A stretch of 64,000 nt of DNA from Myxococcaceae bacterium (GCA_016793725.1 JAEUJP010000511.1:1-64000); one strand, 5' to 3'. Shown: positions 43,541 to 53,147, counted from the first letter of the stretch. A program made the numbers and translations. The notes: generated from the letters alone by a model not told the origin.

Positions 43541-45358
43541 TCACTGCCCTCGCCCATCGGCCTCAGAGGGCGGACACTTTTCTTTTTCCGAGACCAGGTT
43601 CACCCGCCCCAACTTCGGCGCGACGAGCGGCCCCTTGTTGTGCTGCCAGAACGCGACCATTGCATCTCGAAAGTTGAGCTCGCGGTTCTGGCCGAGATCG
43701 ATGCGGGCCGGGTCGATGGTGGTGAGCACGCCGGCGAGGCCGTCGCCGCCGCGCGCGAGAAAGTCGGGCATGACGACGCGGTAGTGCTTGGTGAGGTCGA
43801 TCGCCTTGCCGCCCTCGAGGGTGGCCGCCTTGAGCCGCTCGGGCGTGACACACTTCGAGAGCTTCACGTTGAGCCCCGAGACCTGAAAGACACCCTTTCT
43901 GCCTGCGTAGGCGGCTTTCAATAACCGGGTGAGCTCTTCGCCGCTCAACGTCAGCGTGGCAACGGCGTTGTCGAAGGGCATGACTTCGAAGACGGCTCCG
44001 TAGGTGAGCTCACCGGCCTTGAGATCGGCGCGCAGGCCGCCCGGGTTCAGCAACGCGACGTCGGCCTTTTCCATTCCACGCAGGGAATCGGCGAGGAAGC
44101 TGCCGAGGGCGCTCTCGGCCTCGTAGTTGCGCCCGAGCGCCTGGGGCACCTTCACGCCGAGGCGCTTGTTCTGCAGCTCCGTGACGCGGTCGAGCGCGGG
44201 GGCGATGAGCTTGGCGACCGCGGGGTCGGGCGAGATGGGAGCGCCGTGAAAGCTGGCGGCGACGCCCTGCACGTTTTTGCCTTTGAGCGCGCGCAGGTCG
44301 CACGACTGGGTCTCGGGGTCGACGGTCTCGCAGATGGGCTGCACGGGCTGCAGCTTCGTCAGCGCGGGCTTCACCGACTTCGTGGCGGGGTCGACCCAGA
44401 GCTCGATGGTGCCGAACGCCTTGCCCATGCCCGAGGTCTCGATGACGGGCGTGCCGTGAAAGAAGTGACCGATGTTCGCGTGCACGTGGCCGGCGATGAC
44501 GGCGTCGAGCGTGCCGGGCGGCAGCGCCGAGAGCATGGTGAAGACCTCGGCCGACTCGACGTCGCAGCTCGAGGTGTCGTTCGGGTCGCTGACCGAGCCG
44601 CACTTGCCGCCGGCGTGCATGATCGCGATGACGACCTGGGCGCCCTTCTCGCGGAGGCGATTGGCGGCGGTGAGCGCCTCGGGCGCGAGCGGTGCGAAGC
44701 GCAGCGACGCGACGTTGATGGGCATCGTCGTCTGCGGCGTCTGGGGCGTGGTGAGGCCGACGAGGCCGATCTTCACACCCTTGCGCTCGATGATCAGGGT
44801 GCCGTCGCCCGGCAGCCAGTCGGGGCGCATCTTCGAGTCGTGCTCGTAGATGTTCGCCGACAGCAGGGGGAACTTCGCCTGCGCGAGGCGCGCCTTGAGC
44901 ACGCCGAACACGTCGTCTTCGGGGCCGTGCACCGTGACGTGGGGGCCGACCGGCCCGTAGTCGAACTCGTGGTTGCCGATCGCCGCGGCGTCGTAGCCGA
45001 GCGCGTTCATGGCCTCGATGACGACCTCACCTTCAGAGAGGTTCGAGGCGAGTGTGCCTTGAAAGAGGTCGCCGGCATCGAGCAGCAGCACGCCGCCGGG
45101 GTTCTCTCGGCGCAAGATGTCGAGATACGCCGCGAAGGCGGCGAGGCCACCGGCGCGCACACCGCTCTCTGCGATGGCCATCACCCAGCCATGAATGTCG
45201 TTGGTGCCGACGACGGTGAGCTGCACGGGCCCGGTCGAGGCCGGAGCGGGCGCCAACGTCGCGGCAGGCTGCGCCGGTTCAGTCTTCTGCTCGGAGCCCG
45301 TCGGGGTCTTGCACGCGGCGCACGCGAGCGCCGCGATCAACATCAACTGCCTGATCAT
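43541..45358 (-). CDS. 5'-nucleotidase/UshA-family metallophosphatase lipoprotein
   Basis: 605 residues. The N-terminus (RQLMLIAALACAACK) is a probable lipoprotein signal. The metallophosphoesterase domain shows VVGTNDIHGWV, LLDAGDLFQGT, AIGNHEFDYGPV, IAIMHAGGKCG and VIAGHVHAN. The C-terminal 5'-nucleotidase domain has RNYEAESALGSFLADSL, LLNPGGLRADL, YGAVFEVMPFDNAVATL and the substrate-side YRVVMPDFLARGGDG. It hydrolyses nucleotides or related phosphate esters in the periplasm or on the surface. ATG 45358 overlaps the upstream stop (ATGA), so it ends a PEGA / MopE-like / nucleotidase operon. Confidence 0.93.
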   Translation of the reverse strand: MIRQLMLIAALACAACKTPTGSEQKTEPAQPAATLAPAPASTGPVQLTVVGTNDIHGWVMAIAESGVRAGGLAAFAAYLDILRRENPGGVLLLDAGDLFQGTLASNLSEGEVVIEAMNALGYDAAAIGNHEFDYGPVGPHVTVHGPEDDVFGVLKARLAQAKFPLLSANIYEHDSKMRPDWLPGDGTLIIERKGVKIGLVGLTTPQTPQTTMPINVASLRFAPLAPEALTAANRLREKGAQVVIAIMHAGGKCGSVSDPNDTSSCDVESAEVFTMLSALPPGTLDAVIAGHVHANIGHFFHGTPVIETSGMGKAFGTIELWVDPATKSVKPALTKLQPVQPICETVDPETQSCDLRALKGKNVQGVAASFHGAPISPDPAVAKLIAPALDRVTELQNKRLGVKVPQALGRNYEAESALGSFLADSLRGMEKADVALLNPGGLRADLKAGELTYGAVFEVMPFDNAVATLTLSGEELTRLLKAAYAGRKGVFQVSGLNVKLSKCVTPERLKAATLEGGKAIDLTKHYRVVMPDFLARGGDGLAGVLTTIDPARIDLGQNRELNFRDAMVAFWQHNKGPLVAPKLGRVNLVSEKEKCPPSEADGRGQ

Positions 45359-46386
45359 CTACACGTCCCCATCATGCACGTGCCGCCGGCGCACGGCTTG
45401 CCATCACAGTCGGAGTCGGCACAGTCGATGCGATTGTCGCGATCGTCGTCGCTGGCGTTGTTGCAGACCGCTTCGCGCGGCACGCAGGCCGGCACGAGCG
45501 TGAAGCCAGCGTCGCTGGCGGTCGGCGTGCCCGAGTCGACCCGCCCTGCGTCGACACCTGCGTCGACACCTGCGTCGACACCTGCGTCGACACCTGCGTC
45601 GACCCCCGCATCGACACCTGCGTCGACCCCCGCATCGACACCTGCGTCATCGAGGCCGGCGTCGAGCTCGGTGCCGGCGTCGTCGAGGCCCGCGTCAGTG
45701 CCGGCATCGGTCGTCATGCCTGCGTCGACGAACCCGGCGTCGGTGCCGGCGTCGACCACCAGGCCGGCGTCGACGGGCACGAAGCGGGCGCCGCAGTTGA
45801 AGCCGCCGTCGAGGCCGCACGAGACGGCGAGGCAGCTGGGGTCGGCGCAGTCGATGCCGCCCATGCCGTCATTGTCGAGGCCGTCGGCGCAATTGGCCTC
45901 GCGGCACTGAAAGTCAGAGCACTGGGTGCCGGCAGGGCAGGCGTTGCCGCACGCGCCGCAGTGCTGGTTGTCGGTGGCGAACGCGAAGCCGTCGTCTCGA
46001 CCGTTGCGGCAGTCGTCGTCGATCATGTTGCAGGTCTCGGCGACGGGTGTGTACGTCGAGACACAGACGATGCCCGCGTCGGCGCAGACGTTGCGGCCGT
46101 CGGCGCACGGGCCTTCGCGGCCGGTCATGCAGGCGTCACCCTCGATGGGGAACGTCTCGTCGATGCGGCCATCACAGTTGTCATCGATGCCGTTGCACTC
46201 TTCGACGCCACACATGCCCGTGGGAAAGCAGAGGCCCGAGGTGCTGCCCGCCTGGGTGACGCAGTCGTAGCCGCCGCCGCAGTCGGCGGCGGCCTGGCAG
46301 GTGAACTTGCCCTGGTTGGGGTCGACGGGCGACCTGCACGTGACGGCAGCGGCGAGGGCGAAGACGAGCGCGGCGCGCTTCAGCAT
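45355..46386 (-). CDS. Cys-rich lipoprotein with MopE-like motifs and VDAG repeats
   Basis: 343 residues from ATG 46386 (TGATG overlap with the upstream stop). The signal is LKRAALVFALAAAVTCRSP. Cys-rich modules include EECNGIDDNCDGRIDETFP, the motif of MopE-like putative metal-binding proteins, and ETCNMIDDDCRNGRDDG. HCGACGNACPAGTQC and NCADGLDNDGMGGIDCADPSC follow. A stretch of repeated VDAG units (about 45540-45655) acts as a spacer before a final Cys module ending GGTCMMGTCR. It is probably a surface protein. The Asp-rich motifs may bind calcium or copper; MopE itself binds copper in Methylococcus. Confidence 0.88.
   Translation of the reverse strand: MLKRAALVFALAAAVTCRSPVDPNQGKFTCQAAADCGGGYDCVTQAGSTSGLCFPTGMCGVEECNGIDDNCDGRIDETFPIEGDACMTGREGPCADGRNVCADAGIVCVSTYTPVAETCNMIDDDCRNGRDDGFAFATDNQHCGACGNACPAGTQCSDFQCREANCADGLDNDGMGGIDCADPSCLAVSCGLDGGFNCGARFVPVDAGLVVDAGTDAGFVDAGMTTDAGTDAGLDDAGTELDAGLDDAGVDAGVDAGVDAGVDAGVDAGVDAGVDAGVDAGRVDSGTPTASDAGFTLVPACVPREAVCNNASDDDRDNRIDCADSDCDGKPCAGGTCMMGTCR
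45540..45655. repeat. 12-bp coding tandem repeat (VDAG units)
   Basis: About nine copies of a 12-bp unit, plus-strand CCTGCGTCGACA, with the variant CCCGCATCGACA alternating in the last part. It encodes VDAG repeats in the Cys-rich lipoprotein on the minus strand. Length variation between strains is likely. Confidence 0.88.
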
Positions 46387-47465
46387 CAGAAGTGCCCTCG
46401 GATCATGAGGCCGCCGCCGCCGGGCGCGGGAGCGGGCGTGACCTCGACGTCGGTGTCGCCGTCGGCGGGCCTGCGAACGTCGAGCACGAACAGCACGACG
46501 GTCGCGATCAGCGCGGCGCCCGACACACCGTAGAAGACGTTGGCGATCAGCGCGTTGCGCTGAGCATCGAGTGCCTGCTGCCGGGTGCCGGCGTAGGTAT
46601 CGGTGGCTTCGTCGTAGCCCTTGAGCAGATTGTCGGCAGCGCCCTTCGAGAGGAAGCCGAACGCGAGGGCGGCTCCGAAGCTGGCGACGGTCGCGACACC
46701 CGCGACGATGGTCGGGGCGGTGATGGTGATGCCGGGCTTGTCGTCGTCTTCGTCGCCTTCTCTGGGCTTCGCGGCCAGGGGCGCGACCTGGTCTTCGATC
46801 TCGCCGGGCTTGAGCAGCATGCGGAACTCTTCGGTCGTCTTCTGGTTCGGCTCGACGCTGACGAAGCGCTTCACGGGCAGGTACTTCGTCTTCTCGACAC
46901 GCACCTCGTACTTGCCGGGCTTCAAGGTCTGGGTGAGCGGAGCGACGCCCATGAACTCGTTGTTGATGCTGACCTGGGCGTCTTGGGTGGTGGCCGTGAT
47001 GATCAGGGTGCCCATCACCTCGCGCTCGCCGCGCAAGAAGGCGGGCACGGCGGCGTCGACGTCGTTCTGGAAGCGGCGTGAGGCGATGAGAATCGAGCGG
47101 TCGACCTCGCTGACCACGCTCAAGGTGCCGAGGTCGAGCAGCCACAGCTGCAGCACGTAGTTCTTCTCGTCGCGGTTCAGCTTGCCGGTGATCACCTTGG
47201 TGGCGCCGAGGGGGCTCAGCTTCTCGGAGGCACAGCCCGGCTTGTCGGCGCACTTCGCGAGCTCGTTGAGCGTCTTGTTGCCGAGCTTGTCGCGCAGCTC
47301 GTCGGGGGTCACGACGGTGCGCTTCTGCTTCTGCGCCTCGGTGACGATGCTCTTGATGACCTGGGTCGACAGGCCGAGCATGCCCGGCGGGGCGTCGAGA
47401 TCGACGATGGCGATCTTCTCTTTTTCGGCGGCGCAGAGGGCCGCTGCGAGCACCAACCCCAACAT
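46386..47465 (-). CDS. PEGA-domain protein of the Cx5C family
   Basis: 359 residues from ATG 47465. A signal-like segment (GLVLAAALCAA) comes first, then a domain with Cys72 and Cys78 in KCADKPGCASEKLSPLGATK. This motif position is the same as in the three kinase-linked Cx5C proteins. A PEGA domain follows (GTLIITATTQDAQVSINN, LKPGKYEVRVEKTKYLP). Two C-terminal hydrophobic segments lie at about residues 258-276 and 310-330. No kinase is adjacent; instead it heads an operon with the MopE-like and nucleotidase genes. The family link suggests a shared envelope function (inference). Confidence 0.83.
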   Translation of the reverse strand: MLGLVLAAALCAAEKEKIAIVDLDAPPGMLGLSTQVIKSIVTEAQKQKRTVVTPDELRDKLGNKTLNELAKCADKPGCASEKLSPLGATKVITGKLNRDEKNYVLQLWLLDLGTLSVVSEVDRSILIASRRFQNDVDAAVPAFLRGEREVMGTLIITATTQDAQVSINNEFMGVAPLTQTLKPGKYEVRVEKTKYLPVKRFVSVEPNQKTTEEFRMLLKPGEIEDQVAPLAAKPREGDEDDDKPGITITAPTIVAGVATVASFGAALAFGFLSKGAADNLLKGYDEATDTYAGTRQQALDAQRNALIANVFYGVSGAALIATVVLFVLDVRRPADGDTDVEVTPAPAPGGGGLMIRGHF

Positions 47466-47516
47466 TTGAACCGGGCACCTTACACAGGCCCGCGGCTTTA
47501 GTCGTATACGAAAGCC

Positions 47517-48461
47517 GTGGGAGTCGAAGCCCAGCCGGTGGTCGAGATCGAGTTCGTGGTCGAGCCGAACTACGACGGCTGGCGGCTCGACAAGTACCTG
47601 TGCGTCAAAATTCGAAGGCTGTCGCGCACGCGGGTGCAGCGGATCATCGAGCGAGATCTGGTGGGCTCGCTGAAGGCGTCGAGCCTCTTGAGGCGCGGGC
47701 AGGTGATCAAGATTCGGCGGCGCATGCTGTCGGAGCCCGACGACATTCCGCCTCCGTCGGCGCTGGGCACGCTGTACTCCGATGATCAGCTGCTGGTGCT
47801 CGACAAGCCGCCGGGGCTGCCGATTCACCCGACCGCGCGGTACCACCACGGCACGCTGGTGTCGCAGCTGAAGGAGCGCGGAATCGAGGCATTTCCCGCG
47901 CACCGGCTCGATCGCGAGACGAGCGGCATCGTGGTGTGCGGGCGCACGCTCGAGGCGTCGCAGCGGCTGATGGAGAGCTTCAGCGGCGGCCACGTGAAGA
48001 AGCAGTACCTCGCCATCGTCGAGGGGTCGCCGCCCGACACGTACTTCGTCGACGCGCCGATCGCCGAAGGCACCGAGCTGATCAGAATTGCGGTGCGCAT
48101 CGATGCGAGCGGGAAGCCGGCGCGCACGCGGTTTCAGGTCGAGAAGCGGTTCGGGGCGTTCGCGCTCGTGCGCGCTTTTCCCGAGACGGGGCGACAGCAC
48201 CAGATTCGCATTCACTCGCGCGAGGCCGGGTTTCCGCTGGTCGGCGACAAGATGTACGGGCCCGACCCGGGGTACTTCGATCGGTTCTCGAAGCACTGTC
48301 TGGAGGAGGAGGCCTGGGAGCGGCTGCGGCTGCCCCGCCATGCGCTGCACGCGGCTGCGATCGCTTTCGAGCACCCGACGTCGAAGAAGAACGTGTCGTT
48401 CGAATCGCCCCTGCCGGCTGACCTGACCGGGTTCGTCGAGCTCAGCTCGCGAGCTTCGTGA
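47517..48461 (+). CDS. RluD-like pseudouridine synthase
   Basis: 314 residues from GTG 47517. An S4 domain is present ([33 protein letters not shown]). The catalytic domain has [19 protein letters not shown], the catalytic Asp in [22 protein letters not shown] and [20 protein letters not shown]. The N-terminal WRLDKYL resembles RluD/RluC types that modify 23S rRNA. It contains an insert before the C-terminus ([20 protein letters not shown]), seen in some delta-group RluA proteins. It overlaps purF by 20 bp at their convergent ends. Confidence 0.92.
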   Translation: MGVEAQPVVEIEFVVEPNYDGWRLDKYLCVKIRRLSRTRVQRIIERDLVGSLKASSLLRRGQVIKIRRRMLSEPDDIPPPSALGTLYSDDQLLVLDKPPGLPIHPTARYHHGTLVSQLKERGIEAFPAHRLDRETSGIVVCGRTLEASQRLMESFSGGHVKKQYLAIVEGSPPDTYFVDAPIAEGTELIRIAVRIDASGKPARTRFQVEKRFGAFALVRAFPETGRQHQIRIHSREAGFPLVGDKMYGPDPGYFDRFSKHCLEEEAWERLRLPRHALHAAAIAFEHPTSKKNVSFESPLPADLTGFVELSSRAS

Positions 48462-49788
48462 GATAGTTGCCCGAGAAGCACGCGTTGCAGAACGTCTGGA
48501 ACTTCGGGTCACCGACCGCTTCGCCCAGGCCCTCGAGCGACAGATACCCGAGCGAGTCGGCGGTCACGTACCGGGCGATCTCGTCGACCGAGTGCGATGC
48601 GGCGATCAGCTCGGTGCGCGAGGGCGTGTCGATGCCGTAGTAGCAGGGCCAGGTGTTCGGCGGCGACGAGATGCGCAGGTGCACCTCTTTCGCGCCGGCG
48701 GCCTTGAGCATCTTCACGATCTTTCTCGACGTAGTGCCGCGCACGATTGAGTCGTCGATGACGGCGACACGCTTGTCTTTGAGCGTGGCGCGCACCGCCG
48801 ACAGCTTCAGCTTCACGCCGAAGTGACGAATCGACTGCTGCGGCTCGATGAACGTGCGGCCCACGTAGTGCGAGCGAATGAGCCCGACGTCGTAGGGGAT
48901 CTTCGAACCTTCTGCGAAGCCGATGGCCGCCGGCACGCCCGAGTCGGGCACCGCGATGACGACGTCGGCGTCGCACGGCTGCTCTTTCGCGAGCTGCCGG
49001 CCGAGGCGCTTGCGCGTCTCGTAGACGCTCAACCCGAACAACGTCGAGTCGCTGCGCGCGAAGTAGACGTGCTCGAACACGCACCGCCCCGGCTTGCCCG
49101 CGTCGAACGGCCGCGACGACTTGAGGCCGGTGTCGTCGATGACGACCATCTCGCCCGGCTCGAGCTCGCGCAAGAGCTCGGCCTCGATGAGATCGAGCGC
49201 CGTCGTCTCGCTCGCGAGCACGTACGCGTCTTTCACGCGCCCCAGCACCAGCGGGCGAAAGCCATGCGGGTCGCGCACCGCGACCATCTTCTTGTCGGTG
49301 AGGAAGAGCAGCGAGTAGGCGCCGCGCATCTGCCGCAGCGCGTCGACGACCTTGTCTTCGAACGCGTTCGCCTTCGAGCGGGCGATGAGGTGAATCACCG
49401 CCTCGGTGTCGGAGTCGCTCTGGAAGATGGCGCCGCCCTCTTCGAGCTTCTTTCGGGTGGCGTCGTGGTCGACGAAGTTGCCGTTGTGCGCGACGGCGAG
49501 CTGGCCGCCAGCGTAGTTCACGACGAGGGGCTGGGCGTTCTTCCACTGGGTGCCGCCGGCGGTCGAGTAGCGCACGTGGCCGATCGCGGCGGGCCCTTTC
49601 AGGTCTTGCAGAATCGGCTCGGTGAAGACGTCGGCGACGAGCCCCATCTGCCGGTACGGCTTCAGCTGGCCGGCGTCGTTCGAGACGATGCCTGCCGACT
49701 CTTGCCCGCGGTGCTGGAGCGCGTGGAGCCCGAGGTAGGTCAGACGGCTTGCTTCTTCGTGACCGTAGACTCCGAATACTCCGCACAT
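48442..49788 (-). CDS. purF: Amidophosphoribosyltransferase
   Basis: 448 residues. Cys2 directly after Met is the glutaminase nucleophile (MCGVFGVYG), so no propeptide is present. N-terminal glutaminase motifs are [25 protein letters not shown] and AHNGNF. The phosphoribosyltransferase motif is [19 protein letters not shown]. Cys at [17 protein letters not shown] and [10 protein letters not shown] match the ligands of the 4Fe-4S cluster in the Bacillus-type enzyme. It catalyses the first committed step of purine synthesis. Its promoter region (49789-49959) faces the sigma factor gene. Confidence 0.97.
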   Translation of the reverse strand: MCGVFGVYGHEEASRLTYLGLHALQHRGQESAGIVSNDAGQLKPYRQMGLVADVFTEPILQDLKGPAAIGHVRYSTAGGTQWKNAQPLVVNYAGGQLAVAHNGNFVDHDATRKKLEEGGAIFQSDSDTEAVIHLIARSKANAFEDKVVDALRQMRGAYSLLFLTDKKMVAVRDPHGFRPLVLGRVKDAYVLASETTALDLIEAELLRELEPGEMVVIDDTGLKSSRPFDAGKPGRCVFEHVYFARSDSTLFGLSVYETRKRLGRQLAKEQPCDADVVIAVPDSGVPAAIGFAEGSKIPYDVGLIRSHYVGRTFIEPQQSIRHFGVKLKLSAVRATLKDKRVAVIDDSIVRGTTSRKIVKMLKAAGAKEVHLRISSPPNTWPCYYGIDTPSRTELIAASHSVDEIARYVTADSLGYLSLEGLGEAVGDPKFQTFCNACFSGNYLTKLAS

Positions 49789-49959
49789 GGTGATTCGCTA
49801 CTAGCACGGCTTGCTCGACATGACCGGCCACTGTTTCCAGGTCGGCCGACGGCTGTTCCCGGTACTTCGTCCGGCTGCGACGCTGGCGCGTCGCCGCAGA
49901 CCGTTGGCCGACATTTCGTGATCATTTTGTGACTTGACGCCGAGGGGGCTCGTCTCGAC
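49789..49959. promoter_or_regulatory. Divergent purF / ECF sigma intergenic region
   Basis: 171 bp with no gene. It should hold both promoters. The stretch GTCGGCCGACGG near 49840 and related GGCCGAC/GTTGGCCGAC words repeat, which may be operator sites. No PurR box or clear ECF promoter could be assigned. Confidence 0.4.
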
Positions 49960-50547
49960 ATGGCCCCTCCTGTTGAGATAGGCGCACCAACAAATTCGGG
50001 CACGTCCCTTGAACGTGGCCCACCAGAAAGGTTTCACACTTTGCCAACCCCGGGGGTCGTCAACGCAGGTCGGGTCTCGCACCTGTACCGAAAGTTCGGC
50101 CCCGCCATCTATTCGAGATGCCGGAGGCTCTTGAAAGACGACGCGCTCGCGGAAGACGCGACGCAGGAGGTTTTTGTGAGGGTGATGCGCCACATCGAGT
50201 CGGCTCCAGACGATGCCGCGGCGCTCGCGTGGATCTATAGAATCTCGACCAACTACTGCCTCAACCTGATTCGCGACCGCGGTCGCCAGGCCGAGCCGGT
50301 CGACGAGATCCCCGAGAGCGCCTCCGAGCACCCTGAGCCGGAAATGCTCGACCGCGATCTCGCCATGCAGCTCGTCTCGCGCGCGCCCGAGAACCTCAGG
50401 GCGCCCGCCGTTCTCTATTACATCGACGGCCTGGAGCAGGAGCAGGTCGCCAAGACCCTCGGCATCTCGCGCCGTACCGTCATCAACCGACTCGCAGAAT
50501 TCACCAGCCGCTCTCGCAAGTTCATGGTGCGCGGAGGTACCGCATGA
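49960..50547 (+). CDS. ECF-type RNA polymerase sigma factor
   Basis: 195 residues from ATG 49960; a TTG at about 50041 just before the conserved region is a possible shorter start. The sigma2 region is VSHLYRKFGPAIYSRCRRLL, then DDALAEDATQEVFVRVMRHI and WIYRISTNYCLNLIRDRGR. The sigma4 region is LRAPAVLYYIDGLEQEQVA with the helix-turn-helix KTLGISRRTVINRLAEF. It directs RNA polymerase to a small regulon. Its stop overlaps the start of a zinc-finger membrane protein that is probably its anti-sigma factor, and that gene overlaps a caspase-like gene. Confidence 0.93.
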   Translation: MAPPVEIGAPTNSGTSLERGPPERFHTLPTPGVVNAGRVSHLYRKFGPAIYSRCRRLLKDDALAEDATQEVFVRVMRHIESAPDDAAALAWIYRISTNYCLNLIRDRGRQAEPVDEIPESASEHPEPEMLDRDLAMQLVSRAPENLRAPAVLYYIDGLEQEQVAKTLGISRRTVINRLAEFTSRSRKFMVRGGTA

Positions 50548-51305
50548 ACGCCCGCGGACATCTTTCATCTGAGACCATCGACCTGCTGCTGATGTCCGCC
50601 CTCAGCGGAGATCGCCAGACCGAAGCGAAGGCCCACCTCGACGGCTGCCAGCTCTGCCAGAAGCGTTGGTCGGAGCTCAACGAAGACAAGGCGCGCTTCG
50701 AGCAGTTCGTCTTCCCCCGCACGCTGGCGAAGCTCGAAGAGCGGCTGGCGGCTCCGACGTTGATGGAGCGGCTGCGCGCCGGCTGGAAGATGCTCGTGCC
50801 CGCGTCGGCGGCCATCGTGGCGGCGTCGCTGGCGGCGGCGGTGTTCGTCGGCGGCGGCGGCAAAGACCGCACGCAGACCGAAGACGACGTCTACATCGGC
50901 ATCAAGGGTGGCGCGTCGCTCGAGGTGTTCGCGAACCGCCCCGAGTCGAACGCGTTCTTCACGGTGAAGCCCGGCACGGTGCTGAAGCCGAAAGACAAGA
51001 TTCGCTTCGTGGTGAACGGAGCAGGCTCGAAGTACCTGCTCATCGCGTCGCGCGATGGCTCAGGCGCGTTCACGGTCTACCACCCGTTCGGGGCCGCGCA
51101 GAGCGGCCAGGTCACGCCGGGCCGCGTCGAGCTGCCCGGCAGCGTCGAGCTCGACGAGGTGACCGGCAGCGAGCGGCTGATCGCAGTGTTCTCTGATGCC
51201 CCCGTGCCGGCCGACGCCGTGAAGACGGCGCTCGAGCAGAGCCCGGCGGACCCGAAGATCGAGAAGGCGAAAGTGGTGTCATGGGAGTTCGTGAAGTCGA
51301 AGTGA
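50544..51305 (+). CDS. Zinc-finger anti-sigma-like membrane protein with DUF4384-like domain
   Basis: 253 residues, ATG overlapping the sigma factor stop (ATGA). A zf-HC2-type finger comes first: His6, His31, Cys35, Cys38 (AKAHLDGCQLCQKRW). One membrane segment follows (MLVPASAAIVAASLAAAVFV). The outer domain (GIKGGASLEVFANRPESNAF, DKIRFVVNGAGSKYLLIASR, VYHPFGAAQSG) resembles the DUF4384-type domains often associated with caspase-like proteins. It should hold the sigma factor inactive and sense an envelope signal. It is translationally coupled to the caspase-like gene (GTGA). Confidence 0.88.
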   Translation: MNARGHLSSETIDLLLMSALSGDRQTEAKAHLDGCQLCQKRWSELNEDKARFEQFVFPRTLAKLEERLAAPTLMERLRAGWKMLVPASAAIVAASLAAAVFVGGGGKDRTQTEDDVYIGIKGGASLEVFANRPESNAFFTVKPGTVLKPKDKIRFVVNGAGSKYLLIASRDGSGAFTVYHPFGAAQSGQVTPGRVELPGSVELDEVTGSERLIAVFSDAPVPADAVKTALEQSPADPKIEKAKVVSWEFVKSK

Positions 51306-52915
51306 CCGCAAAGGGGCTGCTGCTCGTCAGCATGTTCGCGGCGCTCTCGGCTTCGGCCGAGACGCGCCGCGTCGCCATTGTCGTCGGCAACAACGCCGGC
51401 AACGGCAGCCTGGCGCCGCTCCGCTACGCAGAGAACGACGCCGGCAAGTTCGCGCGGGTGCTGGTCGAGCTGGGCGACGTGGGGCCCGACGACGTGCTGC
51501 TGCTCCAGGGGCGGCGGGTGGCCGACCTCGAGCGGGCGATCGCCGACGCCAAAGAGCGGGTGACGGGCTTCAAGCGGGTGCCCGACACGCGGGCGGTGCT
51601 CATCTTCTACTTCTCGGGGCACTCCGACGGCGAGGCGCTGGAGCTCGGCGGCGAAAACCTGCCGTACGCGCGGCTGAAGGCGATGTTGCTGGGCACGGGC
51701 GCAGATCTGCGGGTGGCGATCGTCGACGCGTGCAAGAGCGGCGCGGGCTTTCGCGAGAAGGGCGGGCGGCCGGCAGAGCCGTTCGTGATCAAGCTCTCAG
51801 ACACGCTGGTGGCGAGCGGCGACGCGTTCATCATGTCGTCGGCGGCCGACGAGTCGGCGCTCGAGTCGAGCGAGGTGATGGGCAGCTACTTCACCCACAA
51901 CTTCATCTCGGGGCTGCGCGGCGCAGCAGATTCGTCGGGCGACAAGCTGGTGACCCTGGCCGAGGCGTACCACTTCGCGTACGACCGCACGGTCTCGGCG
52001 ACGAGCGTGCTGCCGGTGGGCGTGCAGCACCCGTCGTACGACTTCAGGCTCTCGGGCCAGGGCGAGCTGGTGCTGGCGTCGCTGGTGAAGCCGTCGGCGA
52101 CGCTGGTGGTGCCCGAGGGCTCCGAGCGCTCGCTGGTGACCGACGTGATTCGCGACCAGGTGATCGTCGAGCTGCCGCCGGGGCCGATTCGTGAGGTGGC
52201 GCTGTCGCCGGGGCAGTACGGGCTGCGGCTGATGAAGGGCGGGCAGTCGTTCGGCGGGCGCATCACGCTGAGCGAGGGCAACCGGCGCATCGTGAAGTGG
52301 GACGAGCTCACGCTGCAGACGAGCGGCGTGGCGGTGGCGCGCAAGGGGCCCGACGGCGAGCTGAGCCAGCAGGTGCCCGATGCGAAGAAGACGGTGGGCG
52401 ACCCGGCGGTCATCTCGGTGGGCATCGGCATGAGCCGCGACCTGGCTGACCTGCTCGTGGCGCAGCCCGTCGGGCTCTCGGCGGTGCTGCGGGTGGGCTT
52501 CGAGCCGACGGCGGGCGACGGGCTGACGTTCTCGTTGTGGGGTCAGCTGCCGGCGATGATCGGTGGGCGCGACTTCGCGAGCGGCGGTCTGCAGGTGGGC
52601 GGCATCATGGGCCGCATCGGCTACCGCTGGGCGTGGACATTGAACCGCTTCTGGTTCGGGGCCGGGCCCGAGGCGGGGGGCGGCGTGTTCCTCGAGCGCG
52701 GCAACCTCGAGAACGCGGTGGGCATGCGCGAGCTGCGCACCGAAGCGGCAGCCTGCCCGGTGCTGGCCTTGCGCGGCACGGCGCGGCTCAAGCTCTTCAG
52801 CGTCGTGTCGATGGCGCTCGACCTCGACTTCGCGGCCGGCGCGCTGATGGTGAACGGAGCGCTGCAGTTCTTGCCGCTGCCGACGGGCACGCTGGGCCTG
52901 GCCGTCGATCTGTAA
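51302..52915 (+). CDS. Secreted caspase-like peptidase with C-terminal beta domain
   Basis: 537 residues from GTG 51302, which overlaps the upstream stop (GTGA) and gives a clear signal peptide (GLLLVSMFAALSASAE); ATG 51281 is possible. Residues about 22-250 are a C14-type domain: RRVAIVVGNNAGN, LRYAENDAGKFARVL, catalytic His107 (FYFSGHSDGE) and Cys144 (AIVDACKSGAG). The middle region carries PEGA-like beta segments. The last about 130 residues (GDGLTFSLWGQLP, MGRIGYRWAWTLNRFWFG, TARLKLFSVVSMALDLDF) look like an outer-membrane beta structure. The protease would act outside the cytoplasm. Regulation by the coupled sigma/anti-sigma pair is likely. Confidence 0.9.
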   Translation: MTAKGLLLVSMFAALSASAETRRVAIVVGNNAGNGSLAPLRYAENDAGKFARVLVELGDVGPDDVLLLQGRRVADLERAIADAKERVTGFKRVPDTRAVLIFYFSGHSDGEALELGGENLPYARLKAMLLGTGADLRVAIVDACKSGAGFREKGGRPAEPFVIKLSDTLVASGDAFIMSSAADESALESSEVMGSYFTHNFISGLRGAADSSGDKLVTLAEAYHFAYDRTVSATSVLPVGVQHPSYDFRLSGQGELVLASLVKPSATLVVPEGSERSLVTDVIRDQVIVELPPGPIREVALSPGQYGLRLMKGGQSFGGRITLSEGNRRIVKWDELTLQTSGVAVARKGPDGELSQQVPDAKKTVGDPAVISVGIGMSRDLADLLVAQPVGLSAVLRVGFEPTAGDGLTFSLWGQLPAMIGGRDFASGGLQVGGIMGRIGYRWAWTLNRFWFGAGPEAGGGVFLERGNLENAVGMRELRTEAAACPVLALRGTARLKLFSVVSMALDLDFAAGALMVNGALQFLPLPTGTLGLAVDL

Positions 52916-53147
52916 GTCCGGCCCCGGCCCCGTCCCCGCTGTTGCGAAAAAAGCCCGAGCGCGAAAGCGTCCACCAACGCTCCAGGTTTGCTCCGTAAAC
53001 CAGCCCTCATTTCCCGAGAAATTCAAATTGCACACTCCGGCGGTGGGGTGGGTCTCAACGCACACAACGGCCGGCAGCGCAGGCGACCGTTGCTCCTCTC
53101 AACTGCCTAACCGGGGCCATGGAGCCCCATTCACTGGAGTGTCCCAG
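52916..53147. other. 232-bp intergenic region
   Basis: No gene. It holds a C-rich stretch (GGCCCCGGCCCCGTCCCC) just after the caspase-like gene stop and an AT-richer part near 53020 (AAATTCAAATTGCACAC) that may contain the promoter of the following gene. No defined site could be assigned. Confidence 0.4.

Noticed and set aside
45540-45655. Second CRISPR-like repeat stretch
   Set aside because: Contiguous 12-bp units encoding VDAG in frame within a lipoprotein gene; no spacers.
45355-47478. 707-codon open frame joining the MopE-like protein to an upstream Arg-rich region
   Set aside because: The first half is a frame shadow of the PEGA gene. The real start is ATG 46386 with a signal peptide.
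49780-49830. Possible sigma54 (-24/-12) promoter near AGCACGGCTTGC
   Set aside because: The spacing between the GC and TGC elements is too short for a sigma54 promoter.
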